This document shows, one piece after another, positions 35,836-45,050 of a stretch of DNA of 64,000 nucleotides. Positions within the stretch are counted from its first letter, which is position 1. Each line of letters opens with the position of its first letter. Source of the DNA: Antiquaquibacter soli (GTDB lineage: Bacteria > Actinomycetota > Actinomycetes > Actinomycetales > Microbacteriaceae); contig NZ_JAUQUB010000005.1 of NCBI RefSeq assembly GCF_030580675.1, positions 62,001-126,000 on the forward strand. Reading direction: 5' to 3'. The notes beneath the pieces are model-generated. The model worked only from the letters and a program-made list of their open reading frames with translations. It was not told the DNA's origin and did no database searches. The position numbers were made by a program, and so were the translations under genes.

Positions 35836-37881
35836 CTATTTCGTGATGACGATGTCCCCGATCTGTACGGCCCACGGCGTCGCATCCGAGATCGTGGCTC
35901 GGAGGTACGTCGTGCCGGCGGGCAGGTTCGCCGTGGGGGTGAACGTCGTCCGCGACCAGTAGTTCGCGGTCGCCGTCGGGGCGGTCGTGTTCGTCGCGAC
36001 AGTGGTCCACGTCGTGCCGTTCGTCGACGACTGCCAGGTGATCGCAATGGTCGACCAGTAGTGGTAGACCCGGGCGGAGAAGGTCTTCATCCCTGCCAGC
36101 GACCAGGTGACCGAGCCGGCCGAGGCATCCGACCGCGACACCCGCGACGCGTCTCCAGCCATCTGGTTCATGGGGCCGGTGGTGTCGAGCACCATGTTCG
36201 CCGAGTGCGACGTCGTGAGGTTCCAGTTGTTCAGCGGGTCGCCGAGGGAGCCGGGGTCCGTCATCGTGTTCGCCTCGTGGAAGCCGCGGCTCGGCACCGC
36301 CGTCGGCGACAGGACGTTACCGAAGTAGTCCTTGCCGCCGTTGCCGACGATGAGCGTGCCCGACCCCTTCGCGGGCGACGTGCTCGAAATCGTGTAGCCG
36401 GCGACCGAGGTGAGGCCGGTGGGTGCGGTCGTCGACGGGGAGACGAGCAGCGGGTTCGAGGTGAGCTTGTGCGGGTCGGCCGGCTCGCTCGAGGGGTGGT
36501 TGCCGTAGAAGACGTTGTAGTCGAAGACGGCACCCGCGGTGTTCGGGTAGGTGTAGCCACCCGAGCCGTTGTTCACGACGATGTTGTTGCGGAAGCTCCA
36601 CGCGCCGCCGGTCGAGCCGTCGCATCCGTCGCAGTACATGATCTTGGAGGCGAGGCCCGACTTCACGTAGATCGTGTTGTTGTAGATCTCGGTGTTGATC
36701 GGGACGCCGTACGAGAAGGTGAAGATGCCCTTCTCGCCGCCGTAGCCGTCGTTGACGCTGAGATTGTTGCGCACGGTCAGGTTCGAGGATGCGCCCGCCA
36801 TCATCAGCAGGAACCCGCCCTCGTTGTCGTGGCTGTAGTTGTACTGCACGAGGGTGTCGATGCTCGCGAGGTCGACGTCGAAGCCCTGACCGTCGGTGCC
36901 GTGCGTGAGAGTCCCGTAGACCTCGTTGTACTGCACGACCGCGCCGATGGAGCGCGTCGGCCAGAGACCGGCCGAGGGTGCGGTGGTGGAGTTCTCGATC
37001 GTGCGCTGACCGGCGTTCGCGACGACGTTGCGCTGCAGCATCGCGTTGTACGTGCCGAGCACGAGCACGCCGTCGCTGTCGATGGTGCTGACGGTGTTGT
37101 CCTCGACCTTGACGCCCGTGCTGAGCAGGGGCTGGTCGATGACCCAGTCGGTGAGGGAGAGGCCGGTCGACTCGTCCCAGAACACGATGCCGCCGCGGCC
37201 CACGTTGCTGACCGAGTTGTGGTCGATGCTCACGCCGCTGAAGGAGTCGTTCTCCTGCTCGGCGCGCACGACGATGCCGCCGTTCGAGTGGGCCTCGATG
37301 CCCTGGCACGTGAAGCAGCCGTTGACGTCGCTCACCGTGTTGTTGGTGATGGTGATGCCGCCCAGGGTGCCCGCTCCGTTGTTGTAGACGAGGATTCCGT
37401 GCCGCTGAAGCTTCCAGTCGGCCTCGTTCAGCCCGCCGAAGTTGTCGACGCCCGAGTTGCTCTTCACCGCGAGCCCGCTGATGGTCCAGTACTGCTGATT
37501 GACGAGGTACACGGCGGCGCCGGTGCCCCAGCCGCTCGGGAGGCTCGCGCCGTTGATGAGGGGCTTCGACCCGGTGCCGTAGGAGCTGATGGTGATGGGG
37601 GAGCCGGAGGTCCCGGAGCCGAGCGGGTGCAGCTGCCCGTTCCAGGTCTGGCCGCTCTTGAAGAGGATGCTGTCGCCCGGCTGGAACGTGGTGGCGTTCA
37701 CCTTGGCGAGGGTCTTCCAGGCGGACGACGTGGTGGTGCCTGCGGCGTTGTTATCGCCGGCGACGGCGTCGACGTAGTAGGTCGTGGGAACTGCGGCTGC
37801 GGGGGCGGCGACCGCCGCCAACGAGGCAGCCATCCCGATGGCTGTAGCGGCGAGCGCCGCCAGGATCCGGTGATGCATCAT
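35836..37881 (-). CDS. Secreted right-handed parallel beta-helix protein with C-terminal beta-sandwich
   Basis: The 681-residue protein has a signal peptide (about 1-30, ending A-A-A), then a long parallel beta-helix rich in N-x-N and I-x-N-N-x-V turns (about 60-500), as in pectate lyases, polygalacturonases and alginate lyases, and a C-terminal carbohydrate-binding-like domain (about 540-681). It is probably a secreted polysaccharide-degrading or -binding protein. The ATG at 37881 has AGGAG upstream; the long frame beyond it is not coding. A LacI operator lies 28 nt upstream, placing it in the regulon of the LacI protein at 38071. Confidence 0.83.
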   Translation of the reverse strand: MMHHRILAALAATAIGMAASLAAVAAPAAAVPTTYYVDAVAGDNNAAGTTTSSAWKTLAKVNATTFQPGDSILFKSGQTWNGQLHPLGSGTSGSPITISSYGTGSKPLINGASLPSGWGTGAAVYLVNQQYWTISGLAVKSNSGVDNFGGLNEADWKLQRHGILVYNNGAGTLGGITITNNTVSDVNGCFTCQGIEAHSNGGIVVRAEQENDSFSGVSIDHNSVSNVGRGGIVFWDESTGLSLTDWVIDQPLLSTGVKVEDNTVSTIDSDGVLVLGTYNAMLQRNVVANAGQRTIENSTTAPSAGLWPTRSIGAVVQYNEVYGTLTHGTDGQGFDVDLASIDTLVQYNYSHDNEGGFLLMMAGASSNLTVRNNLSVNDGYGGEKGIFTFSYGVPINTEIYNNTIYVKSGLASKIMYCDGCDGSTGGAWSFRNNIVVNNGSGGYTYPNTAGAVFDYNVFYGNHPSSEPADPHKLTSNPLLVSPSTTAPTGLTSVAGYTISSTSPAKGSGTLIVGNGGKDYFGNVLSPTAVPSRGFHEANTMTDPGSLGDPLNNWNLTTSHSANMVLDTTGPMNQMAGDASRVSRSDASAGSVTWSLAGMKTFSARVYHYWSTIAITWQSSTNGTTWTTVATNTTAPTATANYWSRTTFTPTANLPAGTTYLRATISDATPWAVQIGDIVITK

Positions 37882-37908
37882 TGCGTTCTCCTCCGCGCTG
37901 GCATCGTT

Positions 37909-37926
37909 GCCAAAGCGCTTTATCAC
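37909..37926. promoter_or_regulatory. LacI operator 1 (beta-helix gene)
   Basis: GCCAAAGCGCTTTATCAC. The AAAGCGCTTT core is a perfect palindrome. Two more copies, identical over the last 15 bases, are at 42467-42484 and 46263-46280. Confidence 0.85.
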
Positions 37927-38023
37927 GGCACAGCCTGGCACGGAACGGCAGCCGAGGTCAATGCTCGTGAACGCGATTGTGAGGCCGCGGGGCCGGGGAA
38001 ATAGCGAGCTATCCTCTGGGGTA

Positions 38024-38045
38024 AAAGCGATTCGGCAGCTAGACT
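38024..38045 (+). promoter_or_regulatory. lacI promoter with a degenerate operator
   Basis: AAAGCGATTC (38024-38033) matches the AAAGCGCTTT operator at 8 of 10 positions; TAGACT (38040-38045) is a -10 candidate. Weak autoregulation is possible. Confidence 0.4.
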
Positions 38046-38070
38046 CGAGCGAGACAACTCGGGAGGCTCC

Positions 38071-39132
38071 ATGTCCAATCGATCGGTGCGGCTGGTCGAA
38101 GTGGCCCGCGCGGCGGACGTCTCGCTCGCGACGGCATCCCAGGTCATGAACGGGTCGGGGCGCGTCGCGGAGGCGACCCGCCAGCGCGTGCTCGAGACGG
38201 CGAGACGACTCGACTACCGGCCGAACGCGCTCGCCCGCTCCGTCGCATCCGGTCGCAGCAGCACCGTGGGCATCCTCGCCGAGAACGCGTCCGGCATGTT
38301 CTGCATGCCCGTGCTGGTCGGCGCCAACCGCTCCCTCAGCCGCGTCGACCTCGCGAGCACCCTCTATGACGCGGCGCACGACGTGAAGCTCCGGCGCGAG
38401 CATGTGCGGAGGCTCCAGGCCCGCCACGTCGACGGAGTCGTGGTCATCGGCGAGGGCACCGACTCGCGCAGCGCCTCCGTGTCGCACGAGTTCTCCGGGC
38501 CCGTCGTGTACGCCCTCTCGCGCTCCGACGACCCCCAGGACATCTGCGTGCTGCCCGACGACGCGCACGCCGGCGCGCTCGCCGCGCAGCACTTCCTCGA
38601 GGTGGGGCGGTCGCGCATCGCGCACGTCACGGCCGAGTCCAGCCTGACCTCGGTGCGCGACCGCGAGCGCGGGCTCACCGAGGAGCTCGAGCGCGCCGGG
38701 CAGCGGCTCGTGGATGTCTCGTACGGCTCGTTCACCCGCGACTGGGGTTTCGCCGCCGCCCGCCGCATGGTGGAGGACGGCAGCATCCGCGACATCGACG
38801 CCATCTTCGCGGGCAACGACCAGATCGCGATCGGGTTGGAGGCGCAGTTGCTCGCGTCGGGCATCCGCATCCCCGAGGACGTCGCGATCGTGGGCGTCGA
38901 CAACGCCGCCGGCATGATCGGCAACACCGACCCGTTCCTCACGTCGATCGACTTGCGGTTCGACGTCGTCGGCGCGACCGCCGCCGACCTCGCGGTCGCG
39001 CGCCTCGACCCTGCCGCCGACGACGACAAGCCCACGATCGTGACGGTGCCCGGGATGCTCGTGCCGGGCCGCTCCACGGTGGGCGGCACCACGAGCCCGC
39101 GCTCGCTCGTGCTCGAGTCCCTCATCAGCTGA
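38071..39132 (+). CDS. LacI-family repressor of the polysaccharide locus
   Basis: The 353-residue protein has a LacI helix-turn-helix (V-A-R-A-A-D-V-S-L-A-T-A-S-Q-V-M-N-G, then hinge helix R-P-N-A-L-A-R-S-V-A-S-G) and a periplasmic-binding-type effector domain. Three exact operators and one degenerate one surround it, so it most likely controls the beta-helix gene, the ABC importer, GH2 and the GH78/esterase pair. The inducer is unknown, probably a product of the polymer these enzymes degrade. Confidence 0.94.
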   Translation: MSNRSVRLVEVARAADVSLATASQVMNGSGRVAEATRQRVLETARRLDYRPNALARSVASGRSSTVGILAENASGMFCMPVLVGANRSLSRVDLASTLYDAAHDVKLRREHVRRLQARHVDGVVVIGEGTDSRSASVSHEFSGPVVYALSRSDDPQDICVLPDDAHAGALAAQHFLEVGRSRIAHVTAESSLTSVRDRERGLTEELERAGQRLVDVSYGSFTRDWGFAAARRMVEDGSIRDIDAIFAGNDQIAIGLEAQLLASGIRIPEDVAIVGVDNAAGMIGNTDPFLTSIDLRFDVVGATAADLAVARLDPAADDDKPTIVTVPGMLVPGRSTVGGTTSPRSLVLESLIS

Positions 39133-39158
39133 CGGGCGCGCTCAGCCGGGCCGGATCG

Positions 39159-40058
39159 TCAGTCCTTCAACCCCGACGATGCCCCGACGCCCGACAGGAT
39201 CTGCTTCGAGAAGACCATGAAGAGCACGACGGGCACGATGGTCGCGAGGAAGAGCGCCGCGAGGAACACCGACAGGTCGGTGATCTTGCCGACAATCGGC
39301 AGGGCGACGGAGATCGGCTGGACCGAGGCATCCGCGAGCACCAGCGACGGCCAGAGGTAGTCCTTCCACGCCGCGATGATCGACAGCAGGGCGACCACTC
39401 CGAGGATCGGTCGCGAGAGGGGGAGCACGATGCTCCACAGCATCCGGAGGTTGCCGGCCCCGTCGAGGCGCGCCGCCTCGATGAGCTCGCGCGGCAGCGA
39501 CCGGAAGAACCCGACCATGATGAGGATGCTGAACGCGTTCGCCGCGGCGGGCAGCCACGCGGCCCAGTAGGTGTTCTGCAGGTTCACGCCGAACGGGGGC
39601 AGGTCGAGCACCGTGAGGTACAGGGGCACGAGGGACACGATGCCGGGCAGAAACAGCGTCGCGAGGATCGCCCCGCTCAGCACGCCACCCCACCGCGGGC
39701 GGAGCACGGCGATCACGTAGGCGGCAGAGGTCGAGACGATGAGGTTGGCGAGGCAGGCGCCCACCGCGAAGACGACCGTGTTGAGCAGGTAGCGGCCGAT
39801 GTCGATCGTGCCGAAGGCCGCGGTGTAGTTGGACCACTCGTCGGCGTGGAACCACACCGCGAAGGGGTCGCGAAGCACCTCTTGGGTGGTGTTGAGCGAC
39901 GCGAACGCGAGCCAGGCGAGCGGGCCGGCTCCCGCGACGACGACGCCGACGAGCACGAGCACGTGGATCGTGCGGACGAGGATGCTCGTGCCGGGTCGCC
40001 GGAGGTCGTGGCGGGAGAGCAGCCCGCGCGACTCCGGCTCCGCGATCGCGCGGCTCAC
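39159..40058 (-). CDS. Carbohydrate ABC transporter permease (MalG type)
   Basis: The 299-residue membrane protein has six helices and the E-A-A-x-L-D-G-A-G motif that contacts the ATPase, as in CUT1 sugar importers. GTG at 40058 overlaps the stop of the upstream permease gene (GTGA), after a GGAGG site. It imports an oligosaccharide together with the MalF-type permease and the binding protein. No ATPase gene is in the operon; a shared MsiK-type ATPase encoded elsewhere is expected for actinobacteria. Confidence 0.92.
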   Translation of the reverse strand: MSRAIAEPESRGLLSRHDLRRPGTSILVRTIHVLVLVGVVVAGAGPLAWLAFASLNTTQEVLRDPFAVWFHADEWSNYTAAFGTIDIGRYLLNTVVFAVGACLANLIVSTSAAYVIAVLRPRWGGVLSGAILATLFLPGIVSLVPLYLTVLDLPPFGVNLQNTYWAAWLPAAANAFSILIMVGFFRSLPRELIEAARLDGAGNLRMLWSIVLPLSRPILGVVALLSIIAAWKDYLWPSLVLADASVQPISVALPIVGKITDLSVFLAALFLATIVPVVLFMVFSKQILSGVGASSGLKD

Positions 40059-40975
40059 TCGCTCCACCTCCTCGTGATGACGAGGTAGAGCGCCGAGAGC
40101 GCGGCGAGCACGAGGGCGAGGAGCACACCGAGGGCGGTCGCCGCCCCGTAGTCGCCGCCGGTGAACGCGTACCGGTACAGCAGGAGCATGACGGTGAGGG
40201 TGGCGTTCTGGGGGCCGCCGCCGGTGAAGAGGTACGGCTCGGCGAAGACCTGCGCGGCGCCGATGACCTGCAGCAGCAGCATGATGAGGATGACCGTGCG
40301 CAGCTGGGGGAACGTGACGTGCCAGATCCTCGAGGCGATGCCGGCGCCGTCGAGTTCCGCGGCCTCGTACAGCTCCGGCCGCACCGAGGTGATCGCGGCG
40401 AGGTAGATGAGGGTCGCGGTGCCGGCTCCGGCCCACGTCGCCTCGAGCACGATCGAGGGCATCGCGGATGCCGCGGCGTTGAGCCACGGGAACGGCCCGA
40501 GCCCGACGGCCGCGAGCACACTGTTGAAGAGCCCGCTCTCGCTCGGGTCGTAGAAGACCTTCCACAGCAGGATCGCGACTACCGGAGGCACGATGACCGG
40601 CAGGTAGGCGAGGAAGGACGCGAGTCGCCGGGTGCGGTCGCGCAGGGTGGAGACGGCCACCGCGAGGGCGAGCGGCAGCGGGAATCCGAACGCGAGCGCG
40701 AGCACGGTGAAGAGGAGGGTGTTGCCGACCGCGACCGCGAGGAGGGGGTCGGCGAGGACGTACTGGAAGTTGGAGAGCCCCACCCACGTCGGGTCGGAGA
40801 CGAAGTTCCACTTCTGGAAGGCCATCACGACGCCCTGGACGAGCGGCTTCCAGGAGAAGTATCCGAAGACGATCAGGACGGGCAAGGCGAGGGCGAGCGC
40901 GCTCAGCCCGCCGCGCCGCCGCCAGCGGATGATCCGCTCTCGCGGCGAGGACGCGCGGTGTATCGAGGTGCTCAT
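40055..40975 (-). CDS. Carbohydrate ABC transporter permease (MalF type)
   Basis: The 306-residue protein has about six helices and the E-A-A-E-L-D-G-A-G ATPase-contact loop. It follows the binding-protein gene by 61 nt and overlaps the next permease by 4 nt. ATG at 40975 is used because the upstream frame is non-coding. It forms the channel of the sugar importer with the MalG-type subunit. Confidence 0.92.
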   Translation of the reverse strand: MSTSIHRASSPRERIIRWRRRGGLSALALALPVLIVFGYFSWKPLVQGVVMAFQKWNFVSDPTWVGLSNFQYVLADPLLAVAVGNTLLFTVLALAFGFPLPLALAVAVSTLRDRTRRLASFLAYLPVIVPPVVAILLWKVFYDPSESGLFNSVLAAVGLGPFPWLNAAASAMPSIVLEATWAGAGTATLIYLAAITSVRPELYEAAELDGAGIASRIWHVTFPQLRTVILIMLLLQVIGAAQVFAEPYLFTGGGPQNATLTVMLLLYRYAFTGGDYGAATALGVLLALVLAALSALYLVITRRWSE

Positions 40976-41036
40976 CGTGTCTTTCTGGTGGGGTGGTCGG
41001 GACCGCCGGGTAAGCGCGATCCCGACCACCGGTCTG

Positions 41037-42401
41037 TCAGCGTGCGAGCCGGGCCTGGATGGCGTCGGCGGCTTGGCCGAGGAGCGCGTCGACATCGGCG
41101 CCCTCGTCGGTGAGTACAGCTTGCACGACCGGGTCGAGCGCCGCGTAGAGCTCCTGTGCGTCGCTCTTCGGCTCCGGGATGACCGTCTGGGAGGCCGCCC
41201 GCTGGAGGTACGGCTGGAAGTTGGCGGTCGGGACGTTGTTCAGGTCGGCGATCCAGCCGAGGTACGTCTCGTACTGCTCGTCGCTCACGGGGGACAGGCC
41301 CGGGATGGCCACGGCCGTGTTCTGGTCGACCTTGAGCTGGGCATCCGCGATCGCCGCGTCCTCCGAGCGGTACTTCTCGAGCTTGTAGAAGTCGATCCAC
41401 TCGACGGCGGCGACCTTCTCGGCCTCCGTCGCCTTCGCGTTGACGATCTCCACGTTGCCACCCGAGAGGGTGACCGGGTCGCCCCCGTCGGCCGTCGGCA
41501 GCGTCGTGAAGCCGAAGTCCTCCGCGGGCATCCCGAACACCTCGACGATGGGCTGGTAGGCGAGCGACTGGATCACGAACATCCCGACCTCCCCGGCCGC
41601 GAACGACTGGGCGAGGTCCGCGGCGCCGAGCAGGAAGTTCGACCCCATGGAGTCGTCCTCCCACCGCATCGTGCGGATGACGTCGAGTGCCTCGCGGGTC
41701 TCGGCGGAGTCGAAGGTCACCTCGGTGCCCTCAGCGTTCTCCATCGTGCCGCCGAAGCTGTAGGTCTGCGCGGTGAGGATCCACCCGCCCTGGTTGTCCT
41801 TGGTGAGCTGCGAGTAACCGGCCTTGCCGGTGGCCTCGGTGATCGCCTTCGCCGCGACCTGGACCTCCTCCCACGTCGTGGGCGGGCTGTTCGGGTCGAG
41901 ACCGGCCTCCTCGAAGAGCGCCCGGTTGTAGGCGAGGCCGAGCGCGTAGGCGTCGGTCGGGATGCCGAACACGTGTCCTTCGCCGTCCTGGGCGATCTCG
42001 AGCGTGGAGGCGTTGAGCTGGTCGGAGAGCCCGGTGGTCTCGAGGGCGCTCGTGATGTCGGCGACCTGGCCGCGCTCGATGAGGCTGCCGATGTCGGTGA
42101 AGGGCACGCCGAAGACGGTCGGGAGGTTGCCGCCGGCGAGCTGCGCGGCGAACGTCGCCGGATCCCACGTGGCCTCCGATGTCTCGATGGTCCAGTTGGG
42201 GTGCGCCTCGCGGAAGGCGTCGACCTTCTCGGTGAAGTAGGCGAGCTCCGCCTCCTGGCTGGCGGGCGGCTGGTTGCCGATCGTGATCGTGACGTCCTGC
42301 TTCTCGAAGTCCTCCGCGGTGGGGGCTCCCGCGCACGCGGTGAGGCTCGCGAGGGCTACCGCGGCGGTGGCGGCCGCGAGGGTCCAGGGGGTGCGTTTCA
42401 T
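41037..42401 (-). CDS. Sugar-binding lipoprotein of the ABC importer (first locus)
   Basis: The 454-residue protein has a lipoprotein signal (A-S-L-T-A-C lipobox) and the family 1 solute-binding fold. It captures an oligosaccharide outside the membrane for the two permeases encoded downstream. Start is ATG at 42401. It is divergent from GH2, and a LacI operator sits between them at 42467-42484. Confidence 0.93.
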   Translation of the reverse strand: MKRTPWTLAAATAAVALASLTACAGAPTAEDFEKQDVTITIGNQPPASQEAELAYFTEKVDAFREAHPNWTIETSEATWDPATFAAQLAGGNLPTVFGVPFTDIGSLIERGQVADITSALETTGLSDQLNASTLEIAQDGEGHVFGIPTDAYALGLAYNRALFEEAGLDPNSPPTTWEEVQVAAKAITEATGKAGYSQLTKDNQGGWILTAQTYSFGGTMENAEGTEVTFDSAETREALDVIRTMRWEDDSMGSNFLLGAADLAQSFAAGEVGMFVIQSLAYQPIVEVFGMPAEDFGFTTLPTADGGDPVTLSGGNVEIVNAKATEAEKVAAVEWIDFYKLEKYRSEDAAIADAQLKVDQNTAVAIPGLSPVSDEQYETYLGWIADLNNVPTANFQPYLQRAASQTVIPEPKSDAQELYAALDPVVQAVLTDEGADVDALLGQAADAIQARLAR

Positions 42402-42466
42402 CGTTGAAACCTCTCTCTTCGCTTCGTTGCTGTGTTGGCTATCGGGTGGTAGCTTGTCCGAGCGCT

Positions 42467-42484
42467 GCTAAAGCGCTTTATCAC
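42467..42484. promoter_or_regulatory. LacI operator 2 (importer / GH2 intergenic region)
   Basis: GCTAAAGCGCTTTATCAC, one base different from operators 1 and 3. Here the palindrome extends to TAAAGCGCTTTA. It lies between divergent genes and could control both. Confidence 0.88.
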
Positions 42485-42573
42485 CTTAGCTGAGTCGAGC
42501 ATCGCCGCTCGCGAGCCCCAAGTCAAGCCGAACCGACGAATTCCTCGTCGCCACGGCCGAAAGGACGCCCTTC

Positions 42574-44991
42574 GTGCTCAACAGACACCCCCTCTCCGCC
42601 GGCTGGACCGGCCGACTCGCTTCCGGCGGACCCGCGCTGCCGGATGCCCGGCTCGAGGAATTCGCGGCGACGGTACCGGGTTCCGTGCACGCCGATCTGC
42701 AGGCCGCGGGAATCATCCCCGACCCCTTCGACGGCGACAACGAGCACGCCCTGAGGTGGATCGGGGATGCCGACTGGACGTTCACGACGACCTTCGACTC
42801 GCCGGCGACGGGCTTCGATCGCACCGACCTCGTGCTCGAGGGCGTCGACACGGTGGCCCGCGTCGTGCTCAACGGGCAGGAGCTCGCTCGCACCGAGAAC
42901 ATGCACCGCACGTATCGCCTCCCGGTGGTGCTGAGCGACACGGGCAACGTGCTCGAGGTGCACTTCACCTCGCCCCGCCGATTCGGCGCGGAACGTCGCG
43001 ACGAGTACGGGAAGCGGCCGAGCGCCTACAGCGACTTCCCGCCTTTCATCCGCAAGATGGCGTGCGACTTCGGCTGGGACTGGGGCCCGGATCTCGCGAC
43101 CTCGGGACTGTGGCGGCCGGTGGCGATCGAGAACTGGAGCACCGCCCGAATCGCCTCCGCGCGACCGATCGTGTCGATCGACGGAGAGACCGGCATCGTC
43201 GATCTCGTGCTCGACGTGGAGCGCGCCGGCGAGCGGAGCGACCTCGCGGTGCGCGTGGCCGTGGGCGATCACGTCGTGGACTCGGAACTCGCATCCGACG
43301 CTGACAGGGCCGTCGTTCGAGTCGAGGTGCCGTCCGTCGAGCGGTGGTGGCCTCGAGGGCTGGGGGAGCAGTCGCGCTACCCGGTCGCCGTGACCCTCCT
43401 CGCCGACGGCCAGCCGCTCGACGAGTGGTCGTCGCGCATCGGGTTCCGCGAGGTCGTGGTCGAGCAGCCGGAGGACGCCGACGGCGACGGCAGCGCCTTC
43501 CGCCTCGTGGTCAACGGCGAGCCGCTCTTCGTTCGCGGCGTCAACTGGATCCCCGACAACTCGCTCGTCGCGACCGTCACGCGCGAGCAGTACGCGACCC
43601 GGGTGCGCCAGGCGACCGAGCTCGGCGCCAACCTCATCCGGGTGTGGGGCGGCGGATGCTTCGGCACCGACGACTTCTACGAGGAGTGCGACGAGCAGGG
43701 CCTGCTCGTGTGGCAGGACTTCCTGTTCGCGTGCGCCGCCTACCCGGAGGAGGGGCCGTACGCCGCCGAGATCGAGGCGGAGGCCCGCGACAACATCGCC
43801 CGGATCATGCCGCACCCGAGCCTCGCGCTGTGGAACGGCAACAACGAGAACGTCTGGTTCTGGTTCATCCACGACTGGGAGACGGTGCTCGAGGGCAAGA
43901 CCTGGGGTGAGAAGTACTACTTCGACCTGCTTCCTTCGCTCGTCGCCGAGCTCGACCCGCAGCGCTTCTACCTCGCCGGCAGCCCGTACTCGGGCGCCCG
44001 CGATCGGCAGCCGAACGACCCGGCGCGGGGAGTCGTGCACTCGTGGATCCCCGGCGACTACCGCGAGTACCGCGAGATCGCGCCGCGCTTCGTCTCCGAG
44101 TTCGGCTTCCAGGGGCCGCCGAGCCGGGCGCTGTTCGACTCGGTCGTGCACGAGGCCGATCCTCAGCCGTTCAGTCCGGGCGTCGGGCAACGGCAGAAGG
44201 CCGTCTACGGCACCGAGCGCATCGAGGACGTCCTGCGCGTGCACCTGGGCATCCCGACCGACTTCGACGAGTGGTACTGGCTCGCCGAGCTCAACCAGGC
44301 CCGCGCCGTCGGCTTCGGGATCGACTACTTCCGCTCGCTGTCGCCGTGGTGCCGCGGCACGGTCGTCTGGCAGCTCAACGACTGCTGGCCCGTGATCTCG
44401 TGGTCGGTGCTCGACTCGGCCGGCCGCTGGAAGCTCGCTGCCTACGCGATGCGTCGGGCGTTCGCCGACCGGGTCGCGACGGTGCAGGTCGTCGATGGTC
44501 AGGCACGGGCGTCGTTCGGTAACGAGGATCGCGAGGCGTGGGTGGGGGCCGCGCGCGTGGAGCGCTGGACCGCGAGCGGGCGGGTGTCCGAGGCATCCGT
44601 GGACCTCGCGGTGGACCCCCACGACACGCAGTGGGTCGACCTCGGGCCGATCGGGCTCGACGAGCTCGTGGTCGTCACGGTAGGGGACATCCGGGCGACC
44701 GCGCTCGGGGGCGTCGACCTCGACTTCCCCGACGCACCGGCCGAGTTCGACGTGGAGGTGCAGCCGTCGAGCGGCAGCGTCAGCATCACGGTTCGCGCGG
44801 GGAGCCTGCTGCGCGACACCTGCCTCTCCGTCGGTGCGCTCGACGCGGATGCCCACGCCGACCGCAATCTCGTGACGCTGCTCCCGGGGGAGACCGAGAC
44901 GTGGAGCATCACGACCCGCCACCCCGAGCGCTTCACTGCGGAGAGCGCGCGGGGGGTCGTCAGGACGGCGCGAGCCGCGACTACCCGCTGA
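42574..44991 (+). CDS. GH2 beta-mannosidase
   Basis: The 805-residue cytoplasmic protein is a family 2 glycoside hydrolase with an N-terminal sugar-binding domain, Ig-like domain and TIM barrel. The acid/base is in W-N-G-N-N-E-N and the nucleophile in V-S-E-F-G-F-Q-G; the W-Q-D-F-L-F-A-C and C-D-F-G-W-D-W-G segments are typical of beta-mannosidases. It would cleave imported mannosides. GTG start at 42574 has a GAAAGGA site upstream. There is no signal peptide, so it works on imported oligosaccharide. Confidence 0.93.
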   Translation: MLNRHPLSAGWTGRLASGGPALPDARLEEFAATVPGSVHADLQAAGIIPDPFDGDNEHALRWIGDADWTFTTTFDSPATGFDRTDLVLEGVDTVARVVLNGQELARTENMHRTYRLPVVLSDTGNVLEVHFTSPRRFGAERRDEYGKRPSAYSDFPPFIRKMACDFGWDWGPDLATSGLWRPVAIENWSTARIASARPIVSIDGETGIVDLVLDVERAGERSDLAVRVAVGDHVVDSELASDADRAVVRVEVPSVERWWPRGLGEQSRYPVAVTLLADGQPLDEWSSRIGFREVVVEQPEDADGDGSAFRLVVNGEPLFVRGVNWIPDNSLVATVTREQYATRVRQATELGANLIRVWGGGCFGTDDFYEECDEQGLLVWQDFLFACAAYPEEGPYAAEIEAEARDNIARIMPHPSLALWNGNNENVWFWFIHDWETVLEGKTWGEKYYFDLLPSLVAELDPQRFYLAGSPYSGARDRQPNDPARGVVHSWIPGDYREYREIAPRFVSEFGFQGPPSRALFDSVVHEADPQPFSPGVGQRQKAVYGTERIEDVLRVHLGIPTDFDEWYWLAELNQARAVGFGIDYFRSLSPWCRGTVVWQLNDCWPVISWSVLDSAGRWKLAAYAMRRAFADRVATVQVVDGQARASFGNEDREAWVGAARVERWTASGRVSEASVDLAVDPHDTQWVDLGPIGLDELVVVTVGDIRATALGGVDLDFPDAPAEFDVEVQPSSGSVSITVRAGSLLRDTCLSVGALDADAHADRNLVTLLPGETETWSITTRHPERFTAESARGVVRTARAATTR

Positions 44992-45010
44992 CAACGGGGA
45001 CCTGACGACC

Positions 45011-45047
45011 GAGCCGCGGCGGCGTGATCCGACCGCCGTCGCGGCTC
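45011..45047. terminator. Bidirectional terminator, GH2 / esterase
   Basis: gagccgcggcggcg pairs with the gaccgccgtcgcggctc side (one mismatch) between convergent genes. Confidence 0.75.
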
Positions 45048-45050
45048 CGC